From the NCBI GenBank assembly GCA_021793115.1, contig JAJYTJ010000104.1, forward strand, positions 1 through 13,267: 13,267 nt of DNA, written 5' to 3'. Origin of the DNA: Actinomycetes bacterium. GTDB lineage: Bacteria; Actinomycetota; Actinomycetes; Actinomycetales; Cellulomonadaceae. Under the pieces are notes generated by a model. The model had not been told where the DNA came from, made no database searches, and was given only the letters and a program-made list of their open reading frames with translations. Below are positions 13,244 to 13,267 of this stretch, piece after piece (within the stretch, counting starts at the first letter, position 1; every line of letters starts with the position of its first letter). Both the position numbers and the translations under genes were made by a program.

Positions 13244-13267
13244 GTGAGTCCCGCTGGCAAGGCCGGG
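13244..13267 (+). CDS. Start of a divergent gene, cut by right edge
   Basis: GTG at 13244 opens a frame of eight codons (VSPAGKAG) running off the window. Support is only positional: a -10-like TACCGT ends seven bases before the GTG, and the spacer to fadA2 looks like a divergent promoter region. Fatty-acid operons of this type are often flanked by a TetR-type regulator, but eight residues cannot identify a family. Confidence 0.35.

Overview
The window is very GC-rich, its genes are packed with 1-4 nt stop/start overlaps, GTG starts are common, and several promoters look leaderless. Together with a PadR gene, a purS-purQ pair, a NodI/NodJ-like ABC exporter and a fadA2-fabG4-maoC block, this points to a chromosomal segment of a high-GC actinobacterium. 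A Cellulomonadaceae-like micrococcal actinobacterium is my guess, by inference only. I see no phage, insertion sequence, CRISPR, tRNA or rRNA.

Layout. (1) Positions 1-461, minus strand: a partial helix-turn-helix protein cut by the left edge, with two identical-format palindromes over its probable leaderless promoter. (2) 510-903: non-coding, with a degenerate 24-25 bp repeat. (3) 919-2525, plus: a PadR regulator coupled to a polytopic membrane protein. (4) 2589-4578, plus: purS, purQ and a tandem-GNAT acetyltransferase in one overlapping operon. (5) 4582-5229, minus: a DUF1345-type membrane protein. (6) 5230-5560: a divergent spacer holding a palindromic repeat array, G-quadruplex-type G runs and a perfect 28 bp duplication. 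(7) 5561-6555, plus: a DUF5808-like small protein, a hairpin, then a RimJ/RimL-like GNAT. (8) 6560-6778: four tandem units of about 52 bp. (9) 6871-9507, plus: an ABC-2 exporter, ATPase plus two paralogous permeases. (10) 9526-13137, minus: fadA2, fabG4 and a MaoC hydratase, transcribed in that order. (11) 13244 to the right edge: start of a probable divergent gene.

How the genes work together. PurS and PurQ are two of the three subunits of the fourth step of purine synthesis (FGAM synthase); PurL is not in the window. The ATPase and two permeases form one exporter of unknown substrate. FadA2, FabG4 and the MaoC protein cover thiolysis/condensation, ketoreduction and (de)hydration of acyl thioesters, the same gene set known around Rv0241c-Rv0243 in Mycobacterium tuberculosis.

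The strongest unexplained signals are non-coding. A 34 nt palindromic element occurs both in the 5.3 kb spacer and, in frame, inside the linker of the tandem GNAT protein. Separately, a 52 bp tandem array with a hairpin-forming core lies in front of the ABC exporter. I did not find a clearly new multi-gene system; the protein genes all fit known families or recognisable conserved hypothetical types.
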